From Leptolyngbyaceae cyanobacterium (lineage in GTDB: Bacteria > Cyanobacteriota > Cyanobacteriia > Cyanobacteriales > Aerosakkonemataceae), in NCBI GenBank assembly GCA_036703985.1, contig DATNQN010000068.1:32183-96182 (forward strand): 64,000 nucleotides of DNA, given 5' to 3'. Numbering within the stretch: the stretch's first letter is position 1; every line of letters starts with the position of its first letter. Positions 46,317-54,548 of the stretch are shown in pieces. The notes under the pieces were generated by a model. That model searched no databases. It was given only the letters and a program-made list of their open reading frames with translations, and had not been told where the DNA came from. Both the position numbers and the translations under genes were made by a program.

Positions 46317-46529
46317 TTATACTTCTGAAGGGAAAGTTTCTACTATCTTACTTAAGGTCTGACCGGTCTGAAGCCAGTGTTCGGAAGGTTCGCTTCTGAT
46401 CGCTGCTTGCACCCATTCGGCTTCGCAGTAAGCCGCCATTTCCCTTAAAACAGTTCTGATTCCGTATTGATGAATCAGGTCTGCAATAGTGCGAGGAAGT
46501 GTAGGATCGTAAACTGCTTCGGCAGACAT
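46317..46529 (-). CDS. Small conserved hypothetical protein
   Basis: A 70-residue soluble protein from the ATG at 46529, which has an AGGAGG ribosome site 6-7 bases upstream. The frame extends 12 codons further without support. The sequence, LPRTIADLIHQYGIRTVLREMA, is largely helical, with a single Cys and a Trp-rich HWLQTGQTL end. I do not recognise a named family. The strong ribosome site suggests good expression. Confidence 0.65.
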   Translation of the reverse strand: MSAEAVYDPTLPRTIADLIHQYGIRTVLREMAAYCEAEWVQAAIRSEPSEHWLQTGQTLSKIVETFPSEV

Positions 46530-46782
46530 TTTTGCCTCCTGATTTTCTACAAAGTTTTTAACCAAAATTTACAGAAATAAGAGCAACGATCTCAGATATA
46601 AAAACTTATACTAGCTGTTGCTAGCGGATAAAGTGATGGTTACTGTTGAAAAATTTAAGTAACGATACAATTTAGATTACCGCTATCTACTAGCCTACTA
46701 ACTAATAACAGGTCAAACTCTAAATTTTTATTAACTCGAGTTTTGGTGACAAATCATTACTTTGTAAGGGGCATAACAAAAA

Positions 46783-47574
46783 ATGTATATCAGTCTAATT
46801 GCAGATTACGGCAATGGCGACCCGGCTTTTGCAGAAGCGAGCCAGCGGCTTTTAATGCTGCTACCCTCATCGCAAATCCACTGTCTTTCCGTTCCTCCTT
46901 TTAGTACTTTAGCAACTGGCTTTTGGATTGCTCAACTGGGTCTCAATCCTGGCCCACCAGAACGGTTGATTTATCATAATTGCGCCCCCCGTCAGGATGA
47001 CCCAGAAGCACGACAAAATAATGAAGGGGAAGGATTAACTTATGCTTTGCTGCCTAATGGGGTGAAGGTAGTGGGTGTTAATGCTGGTTATACTCTTTCT
47101 TTTGTAAAAAATTACGCACGAGTTTTGCATTTAGTAAAAGTTTCGCGGGGGGGTTCTCAGTTTCGCTCTCGCGATGTATTTCCCAGTGCGGCGGCTGCGA
47201 TCGCAAAGGAAGACTTTAGCGTGTTGGGAGAAGTTTTGCCACCCGATCGCATTCCCGATCCGCCAGCAAATCGAGTAGCCTGGATTGATGGGTACGGTAA
47301 TATTAAAACAACGATTCCCGCTCATAGTATAAATTTGAAACCGGAAGGCAAAGTAATAATTCGAGTTGGCGATGTAGTAAGCGATGCTATTTATTCTGAT
47401 GGGAGTTTTAAAGTACCGGAGGGAACTCTCGCTTTTTCGCCGGGAAGTTCTGGTTGGGTTACTTCTGGAGGTGACACTACTATTCGCTGGATGGAATTAT
47501 TTTTGCGTGGCGGTAATGCTTGGGAAAGGTTTGGTAGACCTCGAATTAATCAGCAGATCGGTATCATTGGATGA
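46783..47574 (+). CDS. SAM hydroxide adenosyltransferase-like (DUF62) protein
   Basis: A 263-residue protein of the S-adenosylmethionine hydroxide adenosyltransferase/fluorinase family (DUF62). The pattern is divergent but ordered. LIADYGNGDPA near residue 5 stands where the family has DFGxxDxY, VGVNAGYTLSF lies near 93, RSRDVFPSAAAAIA (near 128) stands for the GRDVFAPAAA block, and WIDGYGNIKTTIP near 168 for the VDxFGNxxTN block. Family enzymes split SAM into adenosine and methionine. The divergence leaves activity uncertain. It is followed by a nucleoside hydrolase, an appealing functional match. Confidence 0.68.
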   Translation: MYISLIADYGNGDPAFAEASQRLLMLLPSSQIHCLSVPPFSTLATGFWIAQLGLNPGPPERLIYHNCAPRQDDPEARQNNEGEGLTYALLPNGVKVVGVNAGYTLSFVKNYARVLHLVKVSRGGSQFRSRDVFPSAAAAIAKEDFSVLGEVLPPDRIPDPPANRVAWIDGYGNIKTTIPAHSINLKPEGKVIIRVGDVVSDAIYSDGSFKVPEGTLAFSPGSSGWVTSGGDTTIRWMELFLRGGNAWERFGRPRINQQIGIIG

Positions 47575-47610
47575 AAAATTAGAGGGCGCAGGGAAATTTT
47601 TATCAAATAT

Positions 47611-47788
47611 AATTCTCGCCCGTCAGAATTCAGGAGTCAGAATTTTTATCTGTGCGACTGGTGGATGAATAAATGGGTTTAAAACCTCCTCCAAATCTAT
47701 GATTTGAAGGTGCAACAATTCAGTCGCTAGTCAGAATACCCGACTGATTGATTCTGACTCCTGACTACTGACTTCTGAATTCTTCTTC
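47611..47788. repeat. AGTCAGAATTC element (copy 4)
   Basis: The left arm (47611-47643) has CGTCAGAATTCAGGAGTCAG. The right arm (47750-47788) is its inverse, ATTCTGACTCCTGACTACTG. The core from 47656, GACTGGTGGATGAATAAAT, is shared with the element at 33.6 kb. It fills the spacer between the DUF62 and nucleoside hydrolase genes. Confidence 0.7.
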
Positions 47789-47804
47789 AACTGAATTTTC
47801 GCAT

Positions 47805-48728
47805 ATGTCTAAACAATTGGTATTGATGGATCATGATGGTGGAGTTGACGATTTTTTGTCGGTAATGCTGTTAATGACGATGGAATCGGTGCAACCGATC
47901 GGCATTGTGGTAACTCCGGCAGATTGTTATATTCAAGCGGCGGTAAGTGCAACGCGCAAAATTTTAGATTTGATGGGTGGCGAAGAAGTACCGGTGGCAG
48001 AAAGTACGGTGCGGGGAATCAATCCTTTTCCGCGATTGTATCGTCGAGATTCATTGATTATCGACCATCTGCCAATTTTGAATGAAAGGGAGATTATTAA
48101 AACACCAAAAGTATTGGAATCGGGTGAAAATTTTATGGTGCGATCGCTAAGAGAAGCACCAACACCTGTTACTTTACTCGTCACCGGCCCTTTGACTACG
48201 GTAGCAAAGGCGATCGATCTGGCTCCAGATATCGAAACAAAAATAGATAAAATTGTTTGGATGGGAGGTGCGCTGAAGGTTCCCGGCAATGTAGAACGTG
48301 CTATTGAACCGGGACATGACGGTTCGGCGGAATGGAATGCTTATTGGGATGCGATCGCGGTGGAGAGAATTTGGCAAACTAAAATACCGATCGTACTCTG
48401 TTCTTTAGATGTTACCAACAACGTACCGGTGACATCCCAATTCGTGCAAAGAATTGGGAAGCAGCGCCGTTTTCCCCTTTCCGATTTGGCGGGACAATGT
48501 TACGCCCTCGTGATTCCCCAAGATTATTATTTTTGGGATGTATTAGCGACAGCGTATCTGGCGCATCCTGAATTTTATCAATTGCGAGAATGGGAAACCG
48601 CGATCGTTACTAGCGGCGTCAGTCAGGGTCGCACTAAAATAGAAACGGGCGGACGCGCGATCGCGGCAATGGAAACCGTCGATAAAGAAAAATTTTATGA
48701 CTATATTTTGCAACAATGGGCGCGTTAA
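47805..48728 (+). CDS. Inosine-uridine preferring nucleoside hydrolase family protein
   Basis: A 307-residue enzyme with the Asp-rich calcium site of the family, MDHDGGVDD at 8-16. VTGPLTTVAKAI lies near 126, WMGGAL near 151 and AEWNAYWD near 174, where the family has EFNxxxDP. Family members hydrolyse the N-glycosidic bond of nucleosides. The usual catalytic His-Asp near the C-terminus reads Trp-Asp (WDVLATAYLAHPE, near 247), so substrate range or activity may differ. It lies one repeat element downstream of a SAM-hydrolysing-type gene on the same strand. Confidence 0.82.
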   Translation: MSKQLVLMDHDGGVDDFLSVMLLMTMESVQPIGIVVTPADCYIQAAVSATRKILDLMGGEEVPVAESTVRGINPFPRLYRRDSLIIDHLPILNEREIIKTPKVLESGENFMVRSLREAPTPVTLLVTGPLTTVAKAIDLAPDIETKIDKIVWMGGALKVPGNVERAIEPGHDGSAEWNAYWDAIAVERIWQTKIPIVLCSLDVTNNVPVTSQFVQRIGKQRRFPLSDLAGQCYALVIPQDYYFWDVLATAYLAHPEFYQLREWETAIVTSGVSQGRTKIETGGRAIAAMETVDKEKFYDYILQQWAR

Positions 48729-48833
48729 ACTGAGACGATCGAATCACCCTTTCGGATCAATCTCAGTGGTGATGCCCGTTCATAAATGGCAAGTTATCTT
48801 AGGATGGTGGATAAAACTAAGCAGGTTAAAATT

Positions 48834-49211
48834 ATGTATTCTGAATCAGATCCTAAAGACCAAGTGACGGTAAATCAAGAACCAAAAACCGTATATCAAA
48901 CTACTCCCGAAATGGAAACTACGATAACAGAAGTAATGATGGGAAACGAACCGGAACCAAAAGTTAGCGTGGAAGAGTTTAAGATTAGCGGCGATACCCT
49001 GGTATCTAAATTCAAAGAACTCATCCATCAAGGTAACATTCGCCGCATCATTATCAAAAACGAAGAAGGACGCACTTTAATCGAAATTCCGATGACAATT
49101 GGAGTAGTAGGAGGAGTCGTCGGCGCGGCAATGTTTCCCGTGATCGCTGCCATTGGTGCGATCGGTGCAGTTGTCGCTCATCTCACCATAGTAGTAGAAA
49201 AAAGGGAATAA
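48834..49211 (+). CDS. DUF4342 domain protein
   Basis: A small protein of 125 residues from the ATG at 48834 (AGCAGG about eight bases upstream; the frame opens at 48786). The acidic, Thr/Pro-rich N-terminal half is followed by a DUF4342 domain: EEFKISGDTLVSKFKELIHQ, then IRRIIIKNEEGRTLIEIPMTI and a Gly/Ala-rich hydrophobic end (VVGGVVGAAMFPVIAAIGAI). The role of this domain is unknown; the last segment could insert in a membrane. It follows the nucleoside hydrolase on the same strand. Confidence 0.78.
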   Translation: MYSESDPKDQVTVNQEPKTVYQTTPEMETTITEVMMGNEPEPKVSVEEFKISGDTLVSKFKELIHQGNIRRIIIKNEEGRTLIEIPMTIGVVGGVVGAAMFPVIAAIGAIGAVVAHLTIVVEKRE

Positions 49212-49314
49212 AGCGATTGGGAAAATGGGGGGATGAACAGATGGGGAGGTGGGGGGAATTATTTAATTTTCTTTAGCTTTTCCCAATCGAAAATCGAAAA
49301 TCGAAAATTGCACA

Positions 49315-50490
49315 ATGGAATATCAAACTGAATTTGGTAAAGTTGCCAATCCAGAAGAAGCAGAAAAATTAGGAAAAATTCTCTGCCAATGTTTTAATCT
49401 TCCTGCCAGTGAGTGGCCAATTTATCGCGATCGCATTAACTTAGAAAATTTTCGAGCGATCCGTCAAAGTGGAGAAGTGGCTGGTGGTTTAGCGATTTAC
49501 CAAATGGGACAGTGGTTTGGTGGGAAATCTTTACCGATGGCGGGAATCGCCGCAGTTGGGATCTCTCCCGAATATCGAGGTCAAAAAATCGCGATCGAAC
49601 TTTTAAGCAACACCGTTCGAGAACTTTATCAACAAGGCATACCAATTTCTAGCCTTTATCCCGCTACCCAACGGCTTTACCGCCAAGCTGGATACGAACA
49701 AGCGGGAAGTCGCTGTTATTGGGAAGTACCGACTCAGAGTATTAAATTAAGCGAGCGTACTTTACCTCTAGAAAAACTCACCACCATTCAACCCGATATT
49801 TTCCTACCAATTTATCGCCAACAAGCCATACAAAACAACGGAAATTTAGACCGTCATCCAGGAATTTGGCAGAGAATTATCGAACACAAAGAAGATGTAG
49901 TTTACGCCTATATTGTTGGTTCCCCAACTCAACCAGAAGGCTATATTATTTTCAGTCAAAAAATTGAAAAAAACACTTCATATTTGCAAATTTGGGATTG
50001 GGTAACTTTAACCCCAGCCGCCATCAATCGCTTATGGACATTTATCGGCGATCATCGTTCCCAAATTCAGTACGCTAGATGGTATGCCGGCAAAATCGAT
50101 CCGCGAACTTTATTACTGCCAGAACAAACCGCCAACATCCGCAATCATGAATTGTGGTTTTTGCGAATCGTCAATCTAGAAAAAGCGCTGAATCTGCGCG
50201 GTTATCCGAATGCGATCGAAGCAGAGTTGCATTTGGCAGTAAAAGACAGCTTGATACCTGAAAATACTGGTAACTTTATCTTGCAAGTATCGAATGGAAA
50301 AGGAGAAGTTACCAAAGGTGGTAGAGGAGATTTACAACTTGATATTCGTTCTCTTGCCCCCCTCTATTCAGGTTTGTTTACTGCCGCACAATTGCAATTA
50401 ACTGGTCAAATAGAAGGAACAGAAAAATCACTTTCTATGGCAACACAATTATTTGCTAGTTCTCATCCTTGGATGAAAGATATGTTTTGA
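49315..50490 (+). CDS. Eis-like GNAT N-acetyltransferase
   Basis: A 391-residue protein with the three-part layout of the Eis family. An N-terminal GNAT fold (about 1-150) has the acetyl-CoA loop VGISPEYRGQKIAIEL near 82-97 and SLYPATQRLYRQAGYE near 115. A second GNAT-like domain (about 160-290) and an SCP2-like C-terminal domain (295-391) follow. Eis enzymes acetylate amines, including aminoglycosides and Lys side chains; the natural substrate here is unknown. The C-terminal residue is Phe, which in Eis lies in the active site as a carboxylate. Confidence 0.82.
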   Translation: MEYQTEFGKVANPEEAEKLGKILCQCFNLPASEWPIYRDRINLENFRAIRQSGEVAGGLAIYQMGQWFGGKSLPMAGIAAVGISPEYRGQKIAIELLSNTVRELYQQGIPISSLYPATQRLYRQAGYEQAGSRCYWEVPTQSIKLSERTLPLEKLTTIQPDIFLPIYRQQAIQNNGNLDRHPGIWQRIIEHKEDVVYAYIVGSPTQPEGYIIFSQKIEKNTSYLQIWDWVTLTPAAINRLWTFIGDHRSQIQYARWYAGKIDPRTLLLPEQTANIRNHELWFLRIVNLEKALNLRGYPNAIEAELHLAVKDSLIPENTGNFILQVSNGKGEVTKGGRGDLQLDIRSLAPLYSGLFTAAQLQLTGQIEGTEKSLSMATQLFASSHPWMKDMF

Positions 50491-50512
50491 AGAAGAATTC
50501 AGATTTAGGTTC

Positions 50513-50569
50513 GTAGTAAGGACTTTAGTCCTTAGTTAATGACAGTGGGAGGACTAAAGTCCTCACTAC
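50513..50569. terminator. Long hairpin with AGGACTTTAGTCCT arms
   Basis: Arms of 20 bases (50513-50532 and 50550-50569) pair with one mismatch; each arm is itself a palindrome around ACTTTAGT. It sits between convergent genes and could terminate both. The arm also resembles a widespread cyanobacterial repeat, and a partial arm is seen at 24050-24065. Confidence 0.6.
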
Positions 50570-50584
50570 AAAATAATTTTCTCT

Positions 50585-51187
50585 TTAACTTTGTTGTACC
50601 ATCCAAACTAAAAATCCCAATATTTGTTCGACAGGAGGTAGCGGGTAATCAGTCAGGTCAATTGTTACAGTCTGTTCTTCCAATTTGAGAAAACGCCATT
50701 GCGTACCGCTACTCACAGTACCAAAAATTGTTTGGATAGGTTTATTCTTAGCTGCATTAAATTTTTGGGCAGCTACCATTTCGGCAATACATTGTCCAAT
50801 TCCTGACTTGATATCCGATTTTTTAGCTTCTACTATGACAACAGCAGGCGCTTCTACTGTCAGTTGTTCCGAAGAAAGACTAATTAAAAAGTCGCAAACA
50901 CTGTTTAATCCAGATGCAACATCAACGTTAAATTCTTCACCTGAGAACACGCTAATTCTTCGATCAAAAATGCGTCGCACTTCTAACAAAACTGGATTAA
51001 TAATTACCTCAGACCGCGCTTTTTCTGTATCTACTGCGATTGCCCAAGGTAATTCCTCTAAAATAGCCATTAATCTAGAGCTAGGTGCGATCGCTTCTAT
51101 ATTGGTTGGGAAAAACCTCGTACCTTCCACCGTTGTCAGGTGAAAATCTTCTTTTACTTTGCTTAAAGTAAATTGACTGTAAGCCAT
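50585..51187 (-). CDS. Hypothetical protein, possible PD-(D/E)xK fold
   Basis: A 200-residue protein from the ATG at 51187 (GAGGTG upstream). SVCDFLIS near 97 and VVIVEAKK near 119, followed by GIGQCIAEMVAAQKF (a Q-bearing helix), give the D...ExK...Q pattern of restriction-endonuclease-like folds. No name follows from this. Such genes are frequent in cyanobacterial genomes and may be remnants of restriction or transposon-linked systems. No methyltransferase partner is near, so I do not call it a restriction enzyme. Confidence 0.65.
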   Translation of the reverse strand: MAYSQFTLSKVKEDFHLTTVEGTRFFPTNIEAIAPSSRLMAILEELPWAIAVDTEKARSEVIINPVLLEVRRIFDRRISVFSGEEFNVDVASGLNSVCDFLISLSSEQLTVEAPAVVIVEAKKSDIKSGIGQCIAEMVAAQKFNAAKNKPIQTIFGTVSSGTQWRFLKLEEQTVTIDLTDYPLPPVEQILGFLVWMVQQS

Positions 51188-51242
51188 TTTCACCTCTAAT
51201 AAAAAGTAGGGTGGGCAATCAGTACCCACCTTACCTTATCAA

Positions 51243-52181
51243 TTAACTTTGCACTGCTTTGAGAATTTCATCATCTACCGAGAAATCTACTTCTGCTTCA
51301 CCTCGACCGGAAGGGAGGTAATCATTTACTAACGAATCGATCAATCCATCGACAAGGTTGTATTCTGGATGCCAATTTAGTTCGGTTTTCGCTTTGTCTA
51401 TGGAAGCAAAAAAGTGCTGAAGCCTAAAAGGAAATGCCTTACGCTTGCCGAAATCAAACTTTTTAGGGTCGTAATGCACGATTTCTATATCAGCCGACTT
51501 GCCAACTGCTGTTGCACAAGCGCGTGCAAGTCCATCAAAGGTGACGTACCGTTCTCCGGAAATATTGTATATCTGCCCGATCGCATTTTCATTGCCCAAC
51601 ACCGCCGCCATCGCCTTGGCTAAGTCTTTGCAGTGACCGAGTTGGGTGATGTGTAATCCGTTACCAGGGATCGGGACAGGTCGATCGCGTGCGATGCGAT
51701 CGAAAAACCATGCTTCCACATCATTATAATTCTGCGGCCCGTAAATATAAGTCGGACGAATGGAAGTAAAAGGCAATCCTTGTTCTTGCAAGTAAGCTTC
51801 CGTTTCGTGCTTACCTTTGTGGCGACTTTTCGGGTCAATTGCATCCCCTTCAACGTGCGGTAATTGGTCGGTTTTCAGATAAACTCCCGCCGAACTCATA
51901 TAGACAAAATGTTTCACTTTGCCTTTAAAAAGATCCGCCAAAGGTTGAGTATCGCTTAATTCGCGACCGTTATTATCAAAGATGGCATCAAAATTTTCCG
52001 AAGCTAGCTTTTCTTTGATTTGCGAAGCGTCAGTGCGATCGCCATGAATTTGTTGAATCCCTTCAACTGGTGCTGGCTTTTTACCGCGATTAAACAATAC
52101 AACTTCGTGACCTTGTTCGACCAAAATTTTCGTTAAATAAACCCCGATAAACCGGGTGCCACCCATGATTAAGATTCGCAT
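51243..52181 (-). CDS. NAD-dependent epimerase, CSP41-like
   Basis: A 312-residue extended SDR from the ATG at 52181. The Rossmann motif MGGTRFIG near 6-13, FNRGKK near 30 and the SSAGVYL segment near 92 match the CSP41b group of chloroplasts and cyanobacteria. The residue corresponding to the catalytic Tyr/Lys pair is not in canonical YxxxK form (HKGKHETEAYL). CSP41 proteins bind RNA and act in chloroplast ribosome or transcript stability, whereas ordinary epimerases act on sugar nucleotides. I favour the CSP41-like assignment from overall pattern. Confidence 0.75.
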   Translation of the reverse strand: MRILIMGGTRFIGVYLTKILVEQGHEVVLFNRGKKPAPVEGIQQIHGDRTDASQIKEKLASENFDAIFDNNGRELSDTQPLADLFKGKVKHFVYMSSAGVYLKTDQLPHVEGDAIDPKSRHKGKHETEAYLQEQGLPFTSIRPTYIYGPQNYNDVEAWFFDRIARDRPVPIPGNGLHITQLGHCKDLAKAMAAVLGNENAIGQIYNISGERYVTFDGLARACATAVGKSADIEIVHYDPKKFDFGKRKAFPFRLQHFFASIDKAKTELNWHPEYNLVDGLIDSLVNDYLPSGRGEAEVDFSVDDEILKAVQS

Positions 52182-52512
52182 TCTCGCGTTCCTCAATAGT
52201 TAACCCTCTGATTTTACTTCAGATACACTTTCATTTTTCAATAAACTTTTACTTGAACTCATATTTTAGGTATTAATCTAATTCTACCTATCTAATCGTT
52301 AATTTATGCTCTAACCAAAACTTTACCAGAAACATCTTCATTATTATGTCAACAATTAGAATTAGTTGTAATTTGATAATAACTTTTAGCAGGTATAATT
52401 TTGTTGTCAATAATCTTAACATTATTAGAGTAAGAATCTAACTGAAATAACGGCAAAATTTGACTTGACAAATACGAGCTATCCGATCTATATGTGATAT
52501 TTAAAAGGTATA
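52182..52512. other. AT-rich intergenic region, no gene seen
   Basis: This 331-base AT-rich spacer between divergent genes runs up to the MITE at 52513. It must hold the promoters of the CSP41-like gene and possibly the aldolase. I see no ORF or hairpin of note. Confidence 0.4.
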
Positions 52513-52616
52513 TATAGCCATCCTATTTGAGTAATGAACTCCACCCTAGCCCTCCCCTTGGTAAGGGGAGGGTTGGGAGGGGTCTAGTTGTTCGCAATTC
52601 ATTTAGGATTGCTATA
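52513..52616. mobile_element. 104-bp MITE-like element (copy 2)
   Basis: It has the same length, ends (TATAGCCATCCTATTTGAGT ... GGATTGCTATA) and central GGGGAGGGTTGGGAGGGG hairpin as copy 1 at 25126-25229. It lies 34 bases upstream of the class II aldolase start, so it could affect that gene's promoter or leader. Confidence 0.75.
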
Positions 52617-52650
52617 GTGCAACTTAACTTAGAAGCACGAAGAGCAATTT

Positions 52651-53412
52651 ATGTCAAAACTAGAATTCCCATCACCGCCTACATTCGATCGTGTAGACGA
52701 TGAGCGTTGTTATCGCCAACAGCGATTGGTTGCGGCATTTCGCTTGTTCGCTCGCTACGGATTTGATGAAGGTGTAGCCGGACACATAACAGTCCGCGAC
52801 CCGGAATTGCTCGACCACTTTTGGGTGAATCCATTCGGAATGTATTTTGGTAGCATTCGAGTATCAGACCTCTTATTAGTCAACGATCGGGGTGAAGTTG
52901 TCAAAGGCAACAGACCTGTCAACGCCGCTGCTTTCGCCATTCATTCCCAAATTCACCAAGCTAGACCCAACGTAAATGCAGCAGCCCACGCCCATTCTCT
53001 TTATGGCAAAACCTGGTCAACGCTAGGAAGATTGCTTGACCCGATTACCCAGGATGCTTGTGCTTTTTATGACGACCATGCTTTATTTGATGACTACACG
53101 GGAGTAGTCCTAGAAACTGGAGAAGGTAAGCGCATCGCGACTAGCCTGGGACAAAAAAAAGCAATTATCCTACGCAATCACGGCTTACTAACTGTGGGAA
53201 AATCTGTTGATGAAGCAGTATGGTGGTTTATCGCAATGGATCGCTGTTGCCATGCTCAACTAATGGCTGAAGCAGTCGGAAAACCATTTTTAATTGACCC
53301 TGATACTGCCCGTTTAACTCATAGCCAAGTGGGATCGTCTTTACTCGGTTGGTTTAGTTTCCAGTCCTTGTACGAGATGATCGTGCGTCAGGAACCGGAT
53401 TTACTCGAATAA
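52651..53412 (+). CDS. Class II aldolase/adducin family protein
   Basis: A 253-residue zinc-dependent lyase-like protein. GVAGHITVRDPE near 41 and the HxH pair in AAHAHSLYG near 112-120 are visible. ILRNHGLLTVG near 172 gives the third metal His. These residues form the class II aldolase/adducin metal site. Family members cleave sugar phosphates (fuculose-1-P, ribulose-5-P epimerase) but many are uncharacterised; substrate unknown. GAAGAG precedes the ATG. The leader carries a MITE, and a dead dioxygenase fragment follows immediately. Confidence 0.85.
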   Translation: MSKLEFPSPPTFDRVDDERCYRQQRLVAAFRLFARYGFDEGVAGHITVRDPELLDHFWVNPFGMYFGSIRVSDLLLVNDRGEVVKGNRPVNAAAFAIHSQIHQARPNVNAAAHAHSLYGKTWSTLGRLLDPITQDACAFYDDHALFDDYTGVVLETGEGKRIATSLGQKKAIILRNHGLLTVGKSVDEAVWWFIAMDRCCHAQLMAEAVGKPFLIDPDTARLTHSQVGSSLLGWFSFQSLYEMIVRQEPDLLE

Positions 53413-53414
53413 TT

Positions 53415-53588
53415 ACGGATAATACAAGATTTAAATTTAGTGAAATTGCTGCTAAATTAACGGTAGATATCCGATAGCAAAAAGGCGATATTTTAATGGT
53501 TGACAATACCAGGGTCATGCACGGTTGAAGAGCTTTTACAGATGATAAACGCGATATCTATTTACGTTTATGCTCTCCGTCATTTTAA
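53415..53588 (+). pseudogene. Remnant of a TauD/TfdA-type Fe(II)/2-oxoglutarate dioxygenase
   Basis: Read in one frame, this stretch encodes the C-terminal end of a TauD-like dioxygenase. After KLTVDIR a stop replaces Trp (TAG), followed by QKGDILMVDNTRVMHG, another stop replacing Arg (TGA), then RAFTDDKRDIYLRLCSPSF and the natural stop. VDNTRVMHGR is the signature of this family, including the distal metal-binding His. Two single-base nonsense changes in otherwise intact coding sequence, and the absence of the N-terminal domain, show it is dead. It directly follows the aldolase gene. Confidence 0.8.
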
Positions 53589-53676
53589 TTAAAAAATGTA
53601 CGGCTTCCATGATTAGTAGAATGCTTCAGATTTGAGCAATTATTAAGTTATGAAAAGTTTAAAGATATCATATCCC

Positions 53677-54354
53677 CTACAGCTTTAGCTGAGTTACGGC
53701 GATTTTACCGGAGAAGCAGACATCGACATCGCTACCGGGAGTGCGATCGCGTTTTGCATACTCGCCGTGATAGTAATATTCATCACCTTCAACTCGATAA
53801 TTCACGGGTAAAGGTTGCGTACAAGGTTGGCAAAATACCACTTCCGGATCTGGTTCTCCCGGTAAAAGATGGGGTAAATTTACATTCCAGAAACTACCCC
53901 GTTCAAGCGGTTGATTAAACAAATCATTTAATACTTTCGCCGTCCACCTAGCAGCTGTATCCCAATCCACATTTAACTTACCTTTGCGATAATGAGAAAC
54001 CGCAATTCCCGGAATTCCGTGCATTGCTGCTTCTCGCACCGCTGCCACCGTACCCGAAATGTAAGCATCAACACCCAAATTGCCGCCAGCATTGATGCCC
54101 GAAAGTACCCATTTGACATTTTGGCAAAGATGTGTAATGGCAAGGCGCGTGCAATCAGCCGGAGTACCACCAACAGCATAAGCGGTTTCAGCGCGACGTT
54201 CTACGTGAATGGCGCGAGTGGTAGTAACTTGATGACCGCATCCCGATAAATGGTCTTTCGGCGCGACAACAATCGCGTTACCGCTGACAGCTTTTTGCAA
54301 TGCGCGGATACCTGGGGCGTCGATGCCGTCGTCGTTGGTGAGAATTAGAGTCAT
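53677..54354 (-). CDS. surE: 5'/3'-nucleotidase SurE
   Basis: A 225-residue stationary-phase survival protein, a metal-dependent nucleoside monophosphate phosphatase. LILTNDDGIDAPGI starts at residue 3 (metal-binding Asp pair). APKDHLSGCGHQVT near 36 holds the conserved Ser, and LSGINAGGNLGVDAYISGTVAAVREA, the family's second signature, lies near 86. The upstream in-frame extension of 27 codons has no features; the ATG at 54354 fits the family. It stands next to a uracil-DNA glycosylase gene on the same strand, about 190 bases away. Confidence 0.92.
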   Translation of the reverse strand: MTLILTNDDGIDAPGIRALQKAVSGNAIVVAPKDHLSGCGHQVTTTRAIHVERRAETAYAVGGTPADCTRLAITHLCQNVKWVLSGINAGGNLGVDAYISGTVAAVREAAMHGIPGIAVSHYRKGKLNVDWDTAARWTAKVLNDLFNQPLERGSFWNVNLPHLLPGEPDPEVVFCQPCTQPLPVNYRVEGDEYYYHGEYAKRDRTPGSDVDVCFSGKIAVTQLKL

Positions 54355-54548
54355 AGATTTGCGATCGAGTAATATATAAAGACAGCGCTGCCTATTGCTG
54401 GGTTGGTTGATTTGTATGACTGCCGTTGACAGCACCGATTTTAAAGCATATCTGCAATCTATCTACACTGACAAAAAATCTCAAATTAAGCAGAATTTTT
54501 ATAATTAAAAACAGTTGGGTTTCGTTTCCTCAACCCAACCTACACAAA

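Noticed and set aside
50585..51187. Restriction-modification system
   Set aside because: The gene has a possible PD-(D/E)xK pattern but no methyltransferase or specificity gene is nearby, so a restriction role is not supported.
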